NCBI GenBank assembly: GCA_905233795.1
Contig: CAJOFP010000030.1
Span: 7,017-14,413, forward strand
DNA from: an uncultured Oscillibacter sp.
GTDB taxonomy: Bacteria; Bacillota; Clostridia; Oscillospirales; Oscillospiraceae
Reading direction: 5' to 3'
DNA length: 7,397 nucleotides
Of the stretch, positions 1 through 5,890 are shown in pieces (within the stretch, counting starts at the first letter, position 1; the number at the start of each line of letters is the position of its first letter). The position numbers and the translations under genes were made by a program. Below the pieces are notes generated by a model, which was not told where the DNA came from, ran no database searches, and saw only the letters and a program-made list of their open reading frames with translations.

Positions 1-327
1 AAACGCGAACGGATAGGATTTACGCGTTTCGTCATTGTCGGAATAGGCGAACGAAACGGAAGTCTCGGACTGTTCGCGGACGGTAAAAGGCGCGGAGCGG
101 CAAAAGCCGTGAATCGGCATATTCCATGTTTTGCCGTCGAAAGTATATTGATTGTCGCGCAGACGTGCGATGACGGGGAATAATAACGGGGCGCGGCGGG
201 CCCATATATTGGGGTCGCCCTGCCAGATGTATTGCACGCCGCTCTTGTTGTCCCGGACGGACGCTAATTGGGCGCCGGCGTCCTCGATTTCCACGGTAAG
301 GGATTCGCTTTTAATGGTCAGAATCAT
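1..327 (-). CDS. Aldose 1-epimerase (galactose mutarotase) family protein, N-terminal part
   Basis: Reading the minus strand from an ATG at 327-325 gives 109 uninterrupted codons that run off the window edge, so only the N-terminal third is present. The translation begins MILTIKSESLTVEIEDAGAQ. It continues with W35, a DPNIW block (38-42), RAPLLFPVIARL (45-56), MPIHGFCR (70-77) and SYPFAF (104-109). The HGF-R and APxLFP blocks are hallmarks of the LacX-like branch of the aldose-1-epimerase family, which interconverts the alpha and beta anomers of hexoses in the cytoplasm. The real substrate cannot be told from this fragment. A GGAGG ribosome site lies at 344-340, about 12 bases before the ATG. 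The gene is transcribed divergently from the sporulation genes, so it is probably not functionally tied to them. The catalytic His and Glu of the C-terminal half are not visible. Confidence 0.85.
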   Translation of the reverse strand, partial: MILTIKSESLTVEIEDAGAQLASVRDNKSGVQYIWQGDPNIWARRAPLLFPVIARLRDNQYTFDGKTWNMPIHGFCRSAPFTVREQSETSVSFAYSDNDETRKSYPFAF

Positions 328-385
328 GATAAAATGCCGCCTCCAGTCCGCGACGCGATTGCGGCGCGGGATAATATATAAAAAT

Positions 386-414
386 ATTATAGCTTTTATA
401 TATAAATAAATCAA
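386..414 (-). promoter_or_regulatory. Sigma-A-type promoter of the epimerase gene
   Basis: On the minus strand, TTGATT (414-409) and a perfect TATAAT (391-386) are separated by 17 bases. This fits the vegetative consensus well. Transcription would start near 379, leaving a leader of about 50 bases before the ATG at 327. The surrounding DNA is AT-rich, which raises the chance of a fortuitous -10, but the -35 and the exact spacing support the call. Confidence 0.6.
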
Positions 415-424
415 GTGAAATAAT

Positions 425-444
425 ACAGGCATAACCGGGCCTGT
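425..444. other. Inverted repeat in the divergent intergenic region
   Basis: ACAGGC (425-430) and GCCTGT (439-444) form a perfect 6-bp inverted repeat around an 8-base centre. It lies about 10 bases upstream of the -35 of the minus-strand promoter and within the leader or promoter zone of the sipL-like gene. It could be an operator half-site pair or a small hairpin. There is no T-run on either side, so it is not an intrinsic terminator. Its role is unknown. Confidence 0.35.
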
Positions 445-509
445 CGGGGAATATAGATAAAAAGATAAATAAAATAAAATAAATAAAATCAGGAAAGGGA
501 GAAATATAA

Positions 510-734
510 ATGGAACTGGAATTAAAAAAAGCGGGCGCGGAAGCGTATGAGACCGGCGGGGAGATAATCGCGACGCATGAGGAAAGCGCGGAAACGATTC
601 TGCCGGATTACTGTCCCGATATGGCGCGGATTATCGAGTCCGACGGCATGATTTTTTTACACAGTCGTGAATATATTATACACGCCGGAGGGGGAAAGCG
701 GCATCCGGGGCATGGAATTTTCCATACCGTTTGA
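510..734 (+). pseudogene. N-terminal fragment of SipL-like SPOCS/DUF3794 protein (frameshifted)
   Basis: This is the true 5' end of the sipL-like gene that continues in another frame from 667. An ATG at 510 follows a purine-rich GGAAAGGGAG site (491-500). Residues 22-54 (THEESAETILPDYCPD and then MARIIESDGMIFLHSRE) match the start of a DUF3794/SPOCS domain, whose hallmarks are an acidic stretch, PD-x-x-PD and then I-x-x-DG. After SRE (52-54) the homology stops and about 20 unrelated residues (YIIHAGGGKRHPGHGIFHTV) run to a stop at 732-734. The next conserved family motif, ILY plus an acidic turn, is encoded immediately afterwards in the +1 frame. The expected 12-14 residues between SRE and the pre-ILY strand are missing. 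It is best read as part of one broken gene spanning 510-2160. A stand-alone 74-residue protein is unlikely. Confidence 0.75.
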
Positions 735-2160
735 GATTGCGTGCGGGGGGCCGGAAATCGAAAACTGTCAGATCGCGGATATTGAAACGGAGATTGAATA
801 TTTAGAAACGCGTATGTTAAATCCGAGAAAGTTATTGACGCGCTGCGGGTTAATTATCCGCGTGACGGGGTATCGGAAAAAGAATTTGATATATTATTCC
901 GGGGCGGCGGCGGATGAGAGTTGGCATGTGGAACAGCGTCTGGAAAAGCGGCGGGCGATTTTACTGACGCGGGCGGCGGAACGGGAATTTAATTTCAGCG
1001 ATAATTTAATTTTATCGCCGGGGCGTCCGGGGGCGACGGAATTGTTATCGGCGCGGGTGACGCCGTCGGTGAACGAAACGCGGATGATAGGCAATAAATT
1101 AATATTTAAAGGCATTTTTAATATTAATTTATTATATCGCACGGAAGATGGGGATTGTGATTCCTGTACAGGCGAACTGCCTTTCTCGCAGATCATGGAT
1201 ATTGATCGCCGGATAGAAACGCCGCCGGATACGGACGCGGATATAAGCGCGAGTTTAAACGCGAAAAGCGCGAATATAAACGGGAATATAAACGCGAAAA
1301 ACGCGGGGGAAAATAATATAAATAATAATATAAAAAGCGAATCGCCGGAAAACGCGTGGGCGTCGGTACGCGTGGATTTGACGGGCTGGGATATACAGAT
1401 TGACGGCGCGGACCCGGACGGGCGTCAGATCGCCGTGACGCTGTATTTATACGCGATGGCGGTTTTGCGGGAAGAACGGGAATTGATTTTGCTCACGGAT
1501 TTGTATTCGACGGCGTATGATTTAAAATATCAATCCGCGCCGCTGGAGATTGTGCGAAGCTATGACAAAATAACGCGCCGTCAGACGGTGCGGGAATTAC
1601 TGGAAATCGGCGTGGTAGTGGATTCGATTTTATTATTGCGCGTCGATTGCGGGCCGGTCACGACGGAACGCGACGGGGACGCCGTGATTTTGCGGACATC
1701 GGCGACGATACGGGCGTTATATCGTGACGAGGGCGGAGCGGCGTTAATCGCGGAACGGCGTATTGAAACGGGTTGCCGGTTGGAAGCGTCGCCGGATTGT
1801 ATGATAAAAGCGCGGGCGATTTGTTCTGAAGAGCCGCATGGAAGCGTGGGGGAACGCGGGATTGAAATCCGTTTCCCGGTGGATTTTCAGATAGAATCCG
1901 TGATTTTATCCCAAGAGAACGGCGTGACGGCGGCGGAATTAAATCCCGACGCGCCGACAGACGCAATCAACGCGCCGTCTTTAGTATTACGCGGACTGGA
2001 ACCCGGCGAAACGCTGTGGGATTTGGCGAAGGCTTATAACAGTACGATAGAGGAAATTCAGGCGGCGAATAATTTAAATAATAATAATTTAAATAATAAT
2101 TTAAATCAGGAAAACGCGGAGACGCCGCGTCTGCTCCTGATTCCGCGTAAACGGGCGTGA
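667..2160 (+). CDS. sipL: SipL-like spore coat morphogenesis protein: SPOCS (DUF3794) repeats plus C-terminal LysM, main body of the broken gene
   Basis: This frame holds the bulk of the protein (497 codons from GTG 667), but it has no ribosome site at 667 and probably lost its own N-terminus to the frameshift near 664-671. Residues 1-30 complete the first SPOCS domain (NILYTPEGES, then GIRGMEFSIPFE). A second repeat covers about 95-180, with its strand-turn motif at IGNKLIFKGIFNINLLYRTE (141-160). A third covers about 299-375. Residues 193-228 are a low-complexity Asn/Ala/Lys linker. A LysM domain spans about 438-494 (LEPGETLWDLAKAY at 444-457, LLLIPR at 489-494), with an Asn/Leu-rich insertion at 468-480. 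In Clostridioides difficile, SipL binds SpoIVA through its LysM domain and recruits it to the forespore. The intact spoIVA gene begins 48 bases downstream, which supports a co-transcribed pair, normally under mother-cell control. No other stops interrupt the frame, so any inactivation is recent or the break is an assembly error. Confidence 0.78.
   Translation: MNILYTPEGESGIRGMEFSIPFEIACGGPEIENCQIADIETEIEYLETRMLNPRKLLTRCGLIIRVTGYRKKNLIYYSGAAADESWHVEQRLEKRRAILLTRAAEREFNFSDNLILSPGRPGATELLSARVTPSVNETRMIGNKLIFKGIFNINLLYRTEDGDCDSCTGELPFSQIMDIDRRIETPPDTDADISASLNAKSANINGNINAKNAGENNINNNIKSESPENAWASVRVDLTGWDIQIDGADPDGRQIAVTLYLYAMAVLREERELILLTDLYSTAYDLKYQSAPLEIVRSYDKITRRQTVRELLEIGVVVDSILLLRVDCGPVTTERDGDAVILRTSATIRALYRDEGGAALIAERRIETGCRLEASPDCMIKARAICSEEPHGSVGERGIEIRFPVDFQIESVILSQENGVTAAELNPDAPTDAINAPSLVLRGLEPGETLWDLAKAYNSTIEEIQAANNLNNNNLNNNLNQENAETPRLLLIPRKRA
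1257..1305 (+). repeat. Imperfect internal repeats encoding an Asn/Ala/Lys linker in the sipL-like gene
   Basis: A 16-base unit at 1257-1272 (aaacgcgaaaagcgcg) recurs at 1290-1305 with one mismatch. Between them, 1273-1284 and 1285-1296 are a head-to-tail 12-base pair (aatataaacggg and aatataaacgcg). All stay in frame and encode a low-complexity linker (residues 198-213) between the second and third SPOCS repeats. A further A/T-only stretch follows at 1311-1332. The pattern suggests in-frame slippage expansion inside a tolerant linker. Confidence 0.7.
2068..2106 (+). repeat. 39-bp A/T-only in-frame repeat inside the LysM domain
   Basis: Every base from 2068 to 2106 is A or T. The codons are AAT in runs of two to four separated by TTA, so the encoded residues 468-480 follow the pattern N2-L-N4-L-N3-L-N. 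The insertion falls between the last helix region of the LysM domain and its final strand (LLLIPR). It resembles the aataat microsatellites found in this genome's spacers, which points to repeat expansion in a surface loop. Confidence 0.75.
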
Positions 2161-2208
2161 AAAAAATATAAAAATATATAAAAAACGGAAAGGACGGGGA
2201 AAAGAATC

Positions 2209-3684
2209 ATGAATGACGGGATATATCAAACGATAGCGACGCGGACGGCGGGCGATATTTATATAGGCGTCGTGGGCCCGGTGCGGACGGGAAAATCGAC
2301 TTTTATTAAGCGTTTCATGGAAACGCAGGTTATACCCAATATAGAGAATATTTATCGCAAAGAGCGGGCGCGGGACGAATTGCCCCAGAGCGGTTCAGGC
2401 CGGACGATTATGACGGCGGAGCCCAAATTCGTGCCGGAAGAGGCGGCGCAAGTGGAATTGGAGGGCGGCGCGTCGTTTTCGGTCAGATTGATTGACTGCG
2501 TAGGCTATATGGTCCGGGGGGCAATCGGACAGTTTGAGGACGACGCGCCGCGCATGGTCACAACGCCGTGGTTTGATCATGAAATACCCATGACGGAGGC
2601 GGCGGAAATCGGCACCCGGAAAGTCATCGCCGAACATTCGACGATTGGAATAGTAATTACTACAGATGGGACGGTCTCGGATATACCCAGAGAAGATTAT
2701 TTGGAAGCCGAAGAGCGTGTAATAAGAGAACTGCGGGAACTGGGCAAGCCTTTTATCGTGTTATTAAATTCCGTGGATCCGAAAGGCGAAAGGGCGATAG
2801 CGATTGCCAAAGATATTTCGTCGCGTTACGCCGTACAATGCGCGCCGGTGAACTGTCTGGAATTGGACGAGGACGACGTGACGGGAATTTTAAAAGGCGT
2901 ATTATATGAATTTCCGTTAAGAGAATTTAAATTTTATCTCCCGCCGTGGGTGGACGCGTTGCCGATGGGACATGAAATAAAATCAGGATTATATAACGCG
3001 ATTCGGGATGGCGCGGCGCGTTTAAAGCATATACGGGAAGTGGACGGCGTAATCGCGGCGTTAAGGGACGGCGGGATGATTCAGGAAGCGTCCGTCAGCG
3101 CGATTGATCTGGGAACCGGTATCGCGGAGGCGCGGTTGACGCTGCCAAGGGAGTTATTTTATCAGACTTTGTCGGAACAATCCGGCTTTCATGTCACGGA
3201 CGACGGCGATTTAATGAGTTTGTTGACGCGTCTGGCGGGGGTCAAGAAAGAATATGATAAAATCTCCGGGGCTTTACAGGATGTACGGGAAAAAGGCTAT
3301 GGGATAGTAATTCCGGGCATGGATGAATTAAAACTGGAAGAGCCGGAAATTATGCGGCAGGGCGGGCGTTACGGCGTAAGATTAAAAGCAAGCGCGCCGT
3401 CTATTCACATGATCCGCGCCGATATAGAGACAGCCGTTTCGCCGATTGTCGGCAATGAAAAACAATCTGAAGATATGGTGAATTATTTACTGCGGGAATT
3501 TGAGGGGGATACAAGCCGGATATGGGAATCTAATATATTTGGCCGCAGTTTTCACGAACTGGTCAACGATGATTTGCAGACGAAACTGGCCCGTATGCCG
3601 GAGGACGCCCGGCAGAAACTGCGCGAGACGTTAAGCCGGATTATCAACGAGGGCAGCGGCGGTCTGATTTGCATTATATTATAA
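2209..3684 (+). CDS. spoIVA: Stage IV sporulation protein A (SpoIVA), spore coat basement ATPase
   Basis: The 491-residue product matches the family's usual length (492 in Bacillus subtilis) and is complete. SpoIVA coats the outer forespore membrane in the mother cell and polymerises irreversibly with ATP hydrolysis to make the platform for coat assembly. The N-terminal TRAFAC-like NTPase domain shows Walker A GPVRTGKST (23-31, lysine 29), the sensor-threonine segment TIMTAEPKF (66-74), Walker B LIDCVGY (94-100, aspartate 96) and NSVDP (187-191). A middle domain follows, and the protein ends in the conserved hydrophobic tail GGLICIIL (484-491), needed for localisation in the family. The ATG has a GGAAAGGA site (2186-2193) and a second purine block close upstream. 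The gene sits 48 bases after the SipL-like gene, its expected partner, and before a terminator, so the two probably form one operon. One oddity is that the TT pair usual at the sensor position reads TA here (69-70). Confidence 0.96.
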   Translation: MNDGIYQTIATRTAGDIYIGVVGPVRTGKSTFIKRFMETQVIPNIENIYRKERARDELPQSGSGRTIMTAEPKFVPEEAAQVELEGGASFSVRLIDCVGYMVRGAIGQFEDDAPRMVTTPWFDHEIPMTEAAEIGTRKVIAEHSTIGIVITTDGTVSDIPREDYLEAEERVIRELRELGKPFIVLLNSVDPKGERAIAIAKDISSRYAVQCAPVNCLELDEDDVTGILKGVLYEFPLREFKFYLPPWVDALPMGHEIKSGLYNAIRDGAARLKHIREVDGVIAALRDGGMIQEASVSAIDLGTGIAEARLTLPRELFYQTLSEQSGFHVTDDGDLMSLLTRLAGVKKEYDKISGALQDVREKGYGIVIPGMDELKLEEPEIMRQGGRYGVRLKASAPSIHMIRADIETAVSPIVGNEKQSEDMVNYLLREFEGDTSRIWESNIFGRSFHELVNDDLQTKLARMPEDARQKLRETLSRIINEGSGGLICIIL

Positions 3685-3697
3685 ACGCCAAAGCATG

Positions 3698-3720
3698 AAA
3701 ATAATAATAATAATAATAAA
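3698..3720 (+). repeat. AAT trinucleotide microsatellite
   Basis: About seven copies of a pure A/T trinucleotide (ataata) occupy the spacer between the spoIVA stop and the terminator stem. The same motif appears inside the coding part of the sipL-like gene. Confidence 0.7.
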
Positions 3721-3757
3721 AATCTCCCGGCGTCGTCTGGCGTCCGGGGGATTTTTT
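3721..3757 (+). terminator. Intrinsic terminator after spoIVA
   Basis: AATCTCCCGG (3721-3730) pairs with CCGGGGGATT (3744-3753) over 10 positions with one U-G wobble. The loop has 13 bases, and a run of six T (3752-3757) starts at the stem's end. It lies 36 bases after the spoIVA stop and closes the sipL-spoIVA unit. The A-rich left flank could give weaker termination on the opposite strand too. Confidence 0.85.
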
Positions 3758-3801
3758 GATTATAATAATAAATATAAAAATAAACGGGGGACGGATTGTT
3801 T

Positions 3802-4575
3802 ATGATATTTGACACGCACGCGCATTATGATAATTATAAATTTAAAGATGATCGTGACGGGATTTTATTAAGTTTACCCGGCGCGGGGATCGGACGGGTT
3901 TTGAATCCGGGATGTAATTTAGAATCGTCAAAAGCGGCAATGGATTTGTCAAAGCGTTATGATTTTGTATACGCGGCGGTTGGCATTCACCCGGAAGATT
4001 GCGGGGACGCGGACGAGAATATTTTAAAAGAAATAAGGGATTTGATAGAAAATCCGGGCGGCGCGAAAATCGCGGCGATTGGCGAGATCGGACTGGATTA
4101 TTACCGCCCGGAGAATCCGGATCGGGATTTGCAGAAATTTATATTGAAAAAGCAATTAGACATGGCGCGGGAATATAAACTGCCCGTGATTATACATGAT
4201 CGGGAAGCGCACGGGGATTGCATGGAAATAATAAGAGAATATAAAGATATAACGGGCGTGTTTCACTGTTATTCAGGGAGCGCGGAAATGGCGTTGGAAT
4301 TGACGCGTCTGGGCTGGTATTTCGGATTTGACGGCCCTGTGACGTATCCGAACGCCCGGAAAGCGATGGAGGTTGTACAGGCGATCCCGGAAGATAGAAT
4401 ATTAATCGAAACGGATTCGCCGTATTTATCGCCCGTACCGTTGAGAGGCAAGCGCAATGACAGTGGAAATTTAATTTATATAATAAAAAAACTCGCGGAA
4501 TGGCGGAATATCAGCCCGGAGAGACTGGAAGAAATCACATGGGAGAACGGCTGTAAATTATTTAAAATAAATTAA
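3802..4575 (+). CDS. tatD: TatD-family metal-dependent deoxyribonuclease
   Basis: The product (257 residues) has the full set of metal ligands of the TatD amidohydrolase-like TIM barrel. Numbered from the ATG, these are H6 and H8 in FDTHAHYD, E95 in GEIGLDYY, H132 in IIHDREAH, H155 in VFHCYSGS and D205 in ETDSPYLSPVP. These cytoplasmic two-metal enzymes act as 3'-5' exonucleases or DNases in repair and DNA turnover; which substrate this one uses is not shown by sequence. I chose ATG 3802 because the GGGGGA site (3786-3791) is 10 bases upstream. A TTG six bases earlier (3796) would sit only four bases from that site. The gene follows the spoIVA terminator and probably has its own promoter, but only a TATAAT at 3761-3766 with a poor -35 is visible. 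It is not in the common metG-tatD-rnmV-ksgA order. Confidence 0.93.
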   Translation: MIFDTHAHYDNYKFKDDRDGILLSLPGAGIGRVLNPGCNLESSKAAMDLSKRYDFVYAAVGIHPEDCGDADENILKEIRDLIENPGGAKIAAIGEIGLDYYRPENPDRDLQKFILKKQLDMAREYKLPVIIHDREAHGDCMEIIREYKDITGVFHCYSGSAEMALELTRLGWYFGFDGPVTYPNARKAMEVVQAIPEDRILIETDSPYLSPVPLRGKRNDSGNLIYIIKKLAEWRNISPERLEEITWENGCKLFKIN

Positions 4576-4582
4576 AATAAAT

Positions 4583-4640
4583 CCGCGCCTGACGGACGTG
4601 TGAAACGGAAACGGAAAATCCTCACGTTTGGCGGGCGCGG
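4583..4640. other. Large imperfect hairpin downstream of tatD
   Basis: CCGCGCC (4583-4589) pairs with GGCGCGG (4634-4640). After an asymmetric internal loop, ACGTG (4596-4600) pairs with CACGT (4622-4626). The apical loop has about 21 bases and contains two aaacgg copies. There is no T-tract after either arm, so it is not a classical intrinsic terminator. It may stabilise the tatD transcript end, act as a factor-assisted terminator, or be part of an unrecognised RNA. It ends 18 bases before the Spo0A-box match. Confidence 0.45.
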
Positions 4641-4657
4641 TAATATTTACGGGATTA

Positions 4658-4668
4658 TTTGTCGAAAA
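4658..4668 (+). promoter_or_regulatory. Putative Spo0A box (0A box) upstream of zapA
   Basis: The bases TTTGTCGAAAA match the extended B. subtilis Spo0A-binding consensus (core TGTCGAA) at all 11 positions. The site lies 15 bases upstream of the -35 of the sigma-A-type zapA promoter, roughly -62 to -52 from the expected start. In a genome with spoIVA, Spo0A should be present. The match is seen directly; binding is inferred. Confidence 0.55.
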
Positions 4669-4683
4669 ATTTTGTAAAGCCTG

Positions 4684-4713
4684 TTGGCATGGAACGGGGG
4701 AACGTGTTATAAT
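4684..4713 (+). promoter_or_regulatory. Sigma-A-type promoter of zapA
   Basis: TTGGCA (4684-4689) and a perfect TATAAT (4708-4713) are separated by 18 bases. Transcription would start near 4720, giving a leader of about 125 bases before the zapA ATG. This is the best vegetative promoter on the plus strand in the window. Confidence 0.75.
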
Positions 4714-4744
4714 ACGCGTAACGCCCATAATTCGATGGAACGCG

Positions 4745-4774
4745 ACAGGATAAAGAATCTATCAGGCTGAAAAT
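4745..4774 (+). promoter_or_regulatory. Possible sigma-H promoter of zapA
   Basis: ACAGGATAA (4745-4753) satisfies the B. subtilis sigma-H -35 pattern RnAGGAwWW at every defined position. After a 12-base spacer, GCTGAAAAT (4766-4774) fits RnnGAATWW with a single mismatch, A for T after GAA. The expected start would be near 4780, about 65 bases before zapA. The mismatch is in a conserved part of the -10, so this stays a candidate. Confidence 0.4.
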
Positions 4775-4845
4775 ATTGAAATATCTGGGCGGGATATTCT
4801 ATAAATTTATAAAATATAATTTTTAGAGAGGACGGACGGGCGATT

Positions 4846-5178
4846 ATGACGAATCATGTGACCGTGAAGATTTGCGGAGAGGAATATACGATGATAACGG
4901 AGGACGCGGCGGAATACAGCCAGAAAATCGCGTCGTATGTCAGCGATAAGATGCAGGAATTGATCACGCACTCGAAAGCGGGATTGAAAGACGCGGCGAT
5001 TTTGGCGGCGATGAATATCGCGGACGAATTATTTAAAGTCCGGGCGGCGGATGAACAGTTACGGGCGCAGGTGAAAGGCTATCTGGACGAGGCCGGGAAA
5101 GCGAAGTCACAGGTAAGCGATTTAAAGCGCGAAAATTTCCGGTTACAGCAGAAACTGGATAAATTAGAGAAGAAATAA
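4846..5178 (+). CDS. zapA: Cell division protein ZapA
   Basis: The 110-residue product has the ZapA layout. The N-terminal globular part begins VTVKICGEEYTM (5-16), followed by EYSQKIASYVSDKMQE (23-38) and the conserved helix AAILAAMNIADEL (50-62). A charged coiled-coil tail runs from about 63 to 110 (DLKRENFRLQQKLDKLEKK). ZapA binds FtsZ in the cytoplasm and cross-links or bundles filaments at the division ring. It is non-essential in B. subtilis under normal conditions. The ATG at 4846 is preceded by GAGAGG (4826-4831), which is rather distant (14 bases). The gene has its own promoter region with a Spo0A-box match and a sigma-H-like site, an unusual set of signals for this gene. Maf follows 67 bases later with no terminator between, so the two may be co-transcribed. 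Confidence 0.93.
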   Translation: MTNHVTVKICGEEYTMITEDAAEYSQKIASYVSDKMQELITHSKAGLKDAAILAAMNIADELFKVRAADEQLRAQVKGYLDEAGKAKSQVSDLKRENFRLQQKLDKLEKK

Positions 5179-5231
5179 TATAGAAATAATATATAAAAAA
5201 TAAAAATAATATAAATAAAATAAAAAAGCGC
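5179..5231 (+). repeat. A/T-only simple-sequence spacer between zapA and maf
   Basis: The spacer is almost entirely A and T, in short ataaa and aataat-type units, up to a G-rich ribosome site at 5232-5240. Similar tracts precede the sipL-like gene (about 453-490), spoIVA (2161-2182), tatD (3759-3784) and the antitoxin gene (6966-7002). Confidence 0.6.
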
Positions 5232-5245
5232 GGGGGGAAAGAAAC

Positions 5246-5869
5246 TTGCCGGAAAATTGTATTATATCGACGCCGGAGGATTTAAAAAATAAAAATATAA
5301 AAATCGTTTTGGCGTCGGAGTCGCCGCGCCGGAAAGCGTTGTTGGCGCGGATCGGATTGAAAGAGCCGTATATAGAAATCAGAGCCTCCCACGCGGAAGA
5401 GTACGCGCCGCCGGGATTGAATCCGCGTGAAATCGTGGAAAAAATCTCGCGGGAAAAGGCGGAAGCGGTATCGGCGGCGCCGGATGAAATGATTATCGCG
5501 GCGGATACGATGGTATTTTTAGATAATTTAAAATTAGGCAAGCCGGAAAATTGTGATGACGCGTTGAATATGTTATTAAAATTACAGGGCCGCCGCCATA
5601 CGGTACGGACGGGCGTGACAATCCGGCGGGATAATATATATTTAACGGATTCGGAACAAACGGACGTGATATTTCGCCAAGCGTCGCGGGATGAGTTGAC
5701 GCGATATATAGCGACCGGGGAGCCGCTGGACAAAGCGGGCGCGTATGGCATACAGGGGCGCGGCGCGTTATTAGTCGAACGGATTGACGGCGATTATACA
5801 AACGTAATCGGATTGCCGTTGCCGTTGTTATCGCGTATGCTGGCGCGTTTCGGCGTGATATTGTTATAA
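5246..5869 (+). CDS. maf: Maf-family nucleoside triphosphate pyrophosphatase (dTTP/UTP type)
   Basis: The 207-residue product has all Maf signatures in order: LASESPRRKALL (22-33), the catalytic-region AADTMV (85-90), LGKP (97-100), QGRRHTV (114-120), KAGAYGIQGRGA (163-174) and GDYTNVIGLPL (182-192). Maf enzymes hydrolyse NTPs to NMP and pyrophosphate. The KAGAYGIQG form is that of the YhdE/B. subtilis Maf branch acting on dTTP, UTP and modified pyrimidines, not the m7GTP-specific YceF branch. The protein is cytoplasmic and has been linked to septum inhibition and nucleotide-pool cleaning. The start is a TTG at 5246 directly after a GGGGGGAAAG site (5232-5241). No ATG lies between it and the first motif, so this start is well supported. 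In many Firmicutes maf stands before radC-mreB-mreC-mreD. Here mreC follows, but radC and mreB are missing and a palindromic repeat element sits in the gap. Confidence 0.94.
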   Translation: MPENCIISTPEDLKNKNIKIVLASESPRRKALLARIGLKEPYIEIRASHAEEYAPPGLNPREIVEKISREKAEAVSAAPDEMIIAADTMVFLDNLKLGKPENCDDALNMLLKLQGRRHTVRTGVTIRRDNIYLTDSEQTDVIFRQASRDELTRYIATGEPLDKAGAYGIQGRGALLVERIDGDYTNVIGLPLPLLSRMLARFGVILL

Positions 5870-5890
5870 AAAATTTATAAAATTTGCTTA

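Noticed and set aside
152..409. Plus-strand ORF of 85 codons
   Set aside because: It lies opposite the well-supported epimerase reading frame, has no family resemblance and crosses that gene's promoter. It is a shadow frame.
449..475. Sigma-E-like promoter (GAATATA and AATAAAAT) for the sipL-spoIVA unit
   Set aside because: The -10 candidate lies in aaataaaat simple sequence with only 6 of 8 matches, and the spacer is 12 bases. Sigma-E control is expected biologically, but this site cannot be told from background.
652..658. Run of seven T as a programmed frameshift site in the sipL-like gene
   Set aside because: A slip here would join the frames but would still leave the domain short of about a dozen residues and would lose the conserved SRE. 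The microhomology deletion explains more. The run could still be a sequencing-error hotspot.
667..669. GTG 667 as a genuine start of a shorter SPOCS-LysM protein
   Set aside because: No Shine-Dalgarno precedes it. The conserved domain start lies upstream in the other frame, and homology in the 667 frame already begins at 664, before the GTG.
3738..3766. Promoter for tatD with TATAAT at 3761-3766
   Set aside because: The -35 at the right distance (TGGCGT) is poor and lies inside the terminator stem. TATAAT is frequent by chance in this A/T-only spacer.
5164..5751. Minus-strand ORF of 195 codons over maf
   Set aside because: It is antisense to a complete Maf protein with all motifs. Its length comes from the biased codon use, and its translation looks like no known family.
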